A DNA stretch of 64,000 bases from positions 2,852,001-2,916,000 of the forward strand of contig NZ_CP071696.1 in assembly GCF_018024495.1 (NCBI RefSeq). The letters run 5' to 3'. This DNA comes from Agromyces archimandritae. GTDB lineage: Bacteria > Actinomycetota > Actinomycetes > Actinomycetales > Microbacteriaceae. The notes under the pieces were generated by a model that saw nothing but the letters and a program-made list of their open reading frames with translations, was not told the origin of the DNA and searched no databases. Made by a program: the position numbers and the translations under genes. Positions 61,876 to 64,000 of the stretch are shown here, in pieces; within the stretch, counting starts at the first letter, position 1, and each line of letters starts with the position of its first letter.

Positions 61876-61908
61876 AAGCGGCCGAGAGCATGGTGCTCTC
61901 GGCCGCTT
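61876..61908. terminator. Bidirectional terminator after the DUF3117 gene
   Basis: AAGCGGCCGAGAGCA (61876-61890) and TGCTCTCGGCCGCTT (61894-61908) form a perfect 15-bp stem with a 3-base loop between convergent genes. Confidence 0.88.
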
Positions 61909-61932
61909 CGTCGTCCTCGTGGGCCCGGCGCG

Positions 61933-62565
61933 TCAGACGCCGAGCTTGACGATCTGCAGGAGGCCGTCGCCGGCGGGGGAGACGGCGGTGGCGACCGCGC
62001 TGGATGCGGCGAGCTCGGCGATGAGGGTGCGGAAGGCGGTGGCGGCCTCGTCGCGGCGGGCCGGATCGGCCACGCGGCCCTTCCAGAGGGCATGCGCGAC
62101 GAGCACCGTGCCCCCGGGCTTGGCGAGACGGAGGCCGTGCTCGACGTACTCGATGACGGCCGCCGGGTCGGCGTCGACGAAGACGAGGTCGTAGCTCGCC
62201 TCGTTCATCCTCGGCAGCACCTCGGCGGCGCGGCCGGCGATGAGACGGATCCGGGCCGGCGGGATGCCCGCGTCGGCGAAGTTCTCCCGGGCATGCTGCT
62301 GGTACTCGGTCTCGGCGTCGATCGAGGTCAGATGCACGCCCGGCACGGTCTGCAGCATCCACAGGCCCGAGACGCCGACGCCCGTGCCGACCTCGATGAC
62401 GGACTCGGCGCGCACGGCGGCGGCCATCACGGCGAGCTGTGCGCCGACCGCGGGGGAGACGGCGTCGATGCCGAGCTCGAGCGACTGCTGCGCCGCGCGG
62501 GCGATCCCCTCGCTCTCGACGACCGCCTCGTCGACGTACTTCCAGTTCAGGTCATGGTCCGACAT
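61933..62565 (-). CDS. Class I SAM-dependent O-methyltransferase
   Basis: A 210-residue methyltransferase of the CCoAMT-like O-methyltransferase group: VIEVGTGVGVSGLWML (SAM motif I), VHLTSIDAETEYQQHARENF, LVFVDADPAAVIEYVEHGLR and LRLAKPGGTVLVAHALWKG. The catalytic D-x-DP region (FVDADP) is intact. The acceptor is unknown. ATG 62565 is six bases from GGGGAG and is preferred over the in-frame ATG 62589. It is divergent from tatB. Confidence 0.88.
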   Translation of the reverse strand: MSDHDLNWKYVDEAVVESEGIARAAQQSLELGIDAVSPAVGAQLAVMAAAVRAESVIEVGTGVGVSGLWMLQTVPGVHLTSIDAETEYQQHARENFADAGIPPARIRLIAGRAAEVLPRMNEASYDLVFVDADPAAVIEYVEHGLRLAKPGGTVLVAHALWKGRVADPARRDEAATAFRTLIAELAASSAVATAVSPAGDGLLQIVKLGV

Positions 62566-62643
62566 CAGGGCTCCCCGGGAATCTGTCAACGCCCCAGCCT
62601 ACGTCGCCGCATCCGCCGCGATCGCCGCGCCTCGCCGCCCGGC

Positions 62644-62649
62644 TATCCT
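62644..62649 (+). promoter_or_regulatory. -10 element of a leaderless tatB transcript
   Basis: TATCCT lies exactly six bases before the GTG start (62656), the same geometry as dapE. GAGGGG directly abuts the start codon and is too close to act as a ribosome-binding site. Confidence 0.55.
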
Positions 62650-62655
62650 TGAGGG

Positions 62656-63048
62656 GTGTTCGGTGGTCTGACGTTCGACAAGCTCCTCCTCATCGGGGTG
62701 ATCGCCGTCTTCCTCATCGGCCCCGATCGTCTGCCGCACTACGCCGCGCAGCTCGGACGCCTCGTCCGCTCCCTGCGCGACCTCGCGAGCGGTGCGAAGA
62801 ACCGGATGCGCGAAGAGATGGGCCCCGAATTCGACGAGGTCGACTGGCAGCAGCTGGATCCGCGCCGCTACGACCCGCGGCGCATCATCCGCGACGCCCT
62901 CTCGGATGCAGACCCGTTCGCCGAGCCCGGCGCGCCTTCGATCGGCCGCTCCGCACAGGCGACGGCCGCCCCGGCGACCGCTTCGGGATCCCGCCCGGAA
63001 CCGCTCGCCCCCGGAGAACCGGCACCGTTCGACGCCGAAGCGACCTGA
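62656..63048 (+). CDS. tatB: Twin-arginine translocase subunit TatB
   Basis: A 130-residue protein: one N-terminal membrane helix (FDKLLLIGVIAVFLIGPDRL), the GPDRLP hinge of TatB, and an amphipathic helix (YAAQLGRLVRSLRDLASGAK), followed by a charged stretch and a Pro/Ala-rich tail. With TatC it binds twin-arginine signal peptides. TatB rather than TatA is supported by the polar residue near the start (GLTFDKLL) and the long cytosolic part. GTG 62656. Confidence 0.9.
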   Translation: MFGGLTFDKLLLIGVIAVFLIGPDRLPHYAAQLGRLVRSLRDLASGAKNRMREEMGPEFDEVDWQQLDPRRYDPRRIIRDALSDADPFAEPGAPSIGRSAQATAAPATASGSRPEPLAPGEPAPFDAEAT

Positions 63049-63057
63049 GCGGCCGGC

Positions 63058-64000
63058 TCAGCGACGGCGGATCGCGCGCAGCGCACTGGCGAGCAGCACC
63101 ATGAGGGAGGCGAGCGCCGGATAGTCCCGACCCTCCCGCGCGAACGGCAGCACGCCCGTCATCGCCGAGATCGTCACCGGCTCGACGAAGCGCAGCAGCC
63201 CCTCGGGGCCGTTCCGACGCCCGAGGCCCGACTGCTTGGCCCCGCCCATCGGCGCATCCACCGAGGAGAAGCTCGCCCGGTAGCCCTCGTTGATGTTCAC
63301 CGAACCCACCTCGAGGCGGTCGGCGATGCGCTGGGCGCGGCGCACCGAGCCCGAGAGCACGGCCGCGTTCAGCCCGTACTCGCTGCGGTTCGCGGCGAAG
63401 ATCGCCTCTTCGTCGTCCTCCGTGAGGTACAGGGAGGCGATCGCGCCGAAGGTCTCCTCCGCGTAGACGGTCATCTCGGGTGTGACGCCGGTGAGGATCG
63501 TCGGCTCGAAGAACCACGGGCCGATGTCGGGTCGCGGCCGGCCGCCGACGAGCACCGTCGCACCCTTCGCGAGCGCATCCTCCAGGTGGGCGGTGACGCG
63601 CTCCAGCTGCTTCGCGGAGGCCAGCGAGCCGAAATCGGCCGAGTAGTCGTGCGCCGAGCCGAGCGTCGCGTGCCGGAGCCGATCCACCAGGGCCTCCGTG
63701 TAGGCGCCGGCGACCTTGCGGTCGACGTAGATCCGCTCGACCGAGACGCACAGCTGCCCCATGGCGGCGAAGCACGCGTATGCGGAATCGGCGGCCGCGG
63801 TCGCCGGATCCACATCGTCGGTGACGATCATCGCGTTCTTGCCGCCGAGCTCGAGGGAGGCGCCCACGAGGCGACGCCCGGCCTTCTCGGCGATGCCGCG
63901 GCCGGTGGCCGTCGACCCCGTGAAACAGATGTAGTCGGCCTCGTCGGTGAGGCTCTCGCCGACCTCGCCGGCGGTGCCGCACACGACCGCCCATACGGTC
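63058..64000 (-). CDS. Succinate-semialdehyde/aldehyde dehydrogenase, C-terminal part
   Basis: The frame is open at the window edge, so the N-terminus is missing; about 313 residues are visible. Motifs: ICFTGSTATGRGIAEKAGRR, catalytic Glu in VGASLELGGKNAMIV, catalytic Cys in CFAAMGQLCVSVERIY, VYAEETFGAIASLYL and GGAKQSGLGRRNGPEGLLRF. This fits the succinate-semialdehyde dehydrogenase (GabD2-like) branch. In place of the usual GQxC, GQLC is present. Its stop is nine bases from tatB, convergent. A short hydrophobic tail (YPALASLMVLLASALR) ends it, which is unusual for a soluble dehydrogenase but seen in GabD2-type proteins. Confidence 0.88.
   Translation of the reverse strand, partial: TVWAVVCGTAGEVGESLTDEADYICFTGSTATGRGIAEKAGRRLVGASLELGGKNAMIVTDDVDPATAAADSAYACFAAMGQLCVSVERIYVDRKVAGAYTEALVDRLRHATLGSAHDYSADFGSLASAKQLERVTAHLEDALAKGATVLVGGRPRPDIGPWFFEPTILTGVTPEMTVYAEETFGAIASLYLTEDDEEAIFAANRSEYGLNAAVLSGSVRRAQRIADRLEVGSVNINEGYRASFSSVDAPMGGAKQSGLGRRNGPEGLLRFVEPVTISAMTGVLPFAREGRDYPALASLMVLLASALRAIRRR

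Overview
The window is high-GC DNA in which nearly every base belongs to a closely packed gene with strong G/C bias at the third codon position. GTG starts, ATGA/TGATG stop-start overlaps and probable leaderless promoters are common. The gene set (DUF3117, FdxA-type 7Fe ferredoxin beside DapC, NrtR with nadABC, Arr, TatB, a deazaflavin-type reductase, DUF6113) points to an actinobacterium. The constant use of GGATGC/GCATCC suggests Microbacteriaceae; that placement is an inference from gene content and style, not from a marker gene.

Layout. 1-3.4 kb is an accessory stretch of lower GC: a FitAB/VapBC toxin-antitoxin pair with a FitAB-like operator, a small orphan protein, a VOC protein, a DUF1877 protein, a HigBA pair, and a frameshifted RibD/DHFR-fold reductase. 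3.5-5.9 kb holds a MocR-type regulator divergent from an EamA transporter, their start codons overlapping in one CATG. 5.9-13.5 kb is a sugar-uptake locus: ROK regulator, binding lipoprotein, two permeases and a GH38 alpha-mannosidase, without its own ATPase. 13.6-15.6 kb contains two insertion sequences (IS481-like and IS5-like) sharing one CTAG target between rok and a nitronate monooxygenase gene. 15.6-23.2 kb has nitronate monooxygenase with rifampin ADP-ribosyltransferase, RidA, an acyltransferase, an SDR, TetR, an AAA ATPase, an Fpg-family glycosylase and a deazaflavin reductase.

23.3-27 kb carries a membrane protein combining a binding-protein-like domain with a VWA domain, then an MFS exporter. 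27.3-33.2 kb is the NAD de novo operon nrtR-nadA-nadB-nadC-cysteine desulfurase-small protein, almost all joined by ATGA overlaps. 33.3-35.9 kb encodes a methionine-type ABC importer (metN-metI-metQ). 36.2-41.1 kb is the glycine cleavage operon gcvT-gcvH-gcvP behind a tandem glycine riboswitch. 41.1-42.4 kb has Bcp and a CPBP protein. 42.5-48.0 kb is a peptide-type ABC importer with a double ATPase. 48.2-51.1 kb holds TypA and an M23 peptidase. 51.2-60.3 kb carries an enoyl-CoA hydratase, fdxA-dapC, citrate synthase, a penicillin-acylase-family enzyme, dapD and dapE. 60.3-64 kb has a PIG-V-like membrane protein, DUF3117, an O-methyltransferase, TatB and a truncated aldehyde dehydrogenase.

Functionally most of the window is housekeeping: three steps of lysine/diaminopimelate synthesis (dapC, dapD, dapE), NAD synthesis with a dedicated Fe-S sulfur donor, one-carbon/glycine metabolism, and nutrient ABC importers. 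The most unusual items are the double IS insertion in which CTAG supplies three stop codons, the VWA/binding-protein hybrid with a charged repeat and a structured leader, the 4-nt-spaced FitAB-type operator, and several leaderless or overlapping start arrangements. I did not find a convincing wholly new defence or metabolic system; the VWA hybrid is the best candidate for undescribed biology.
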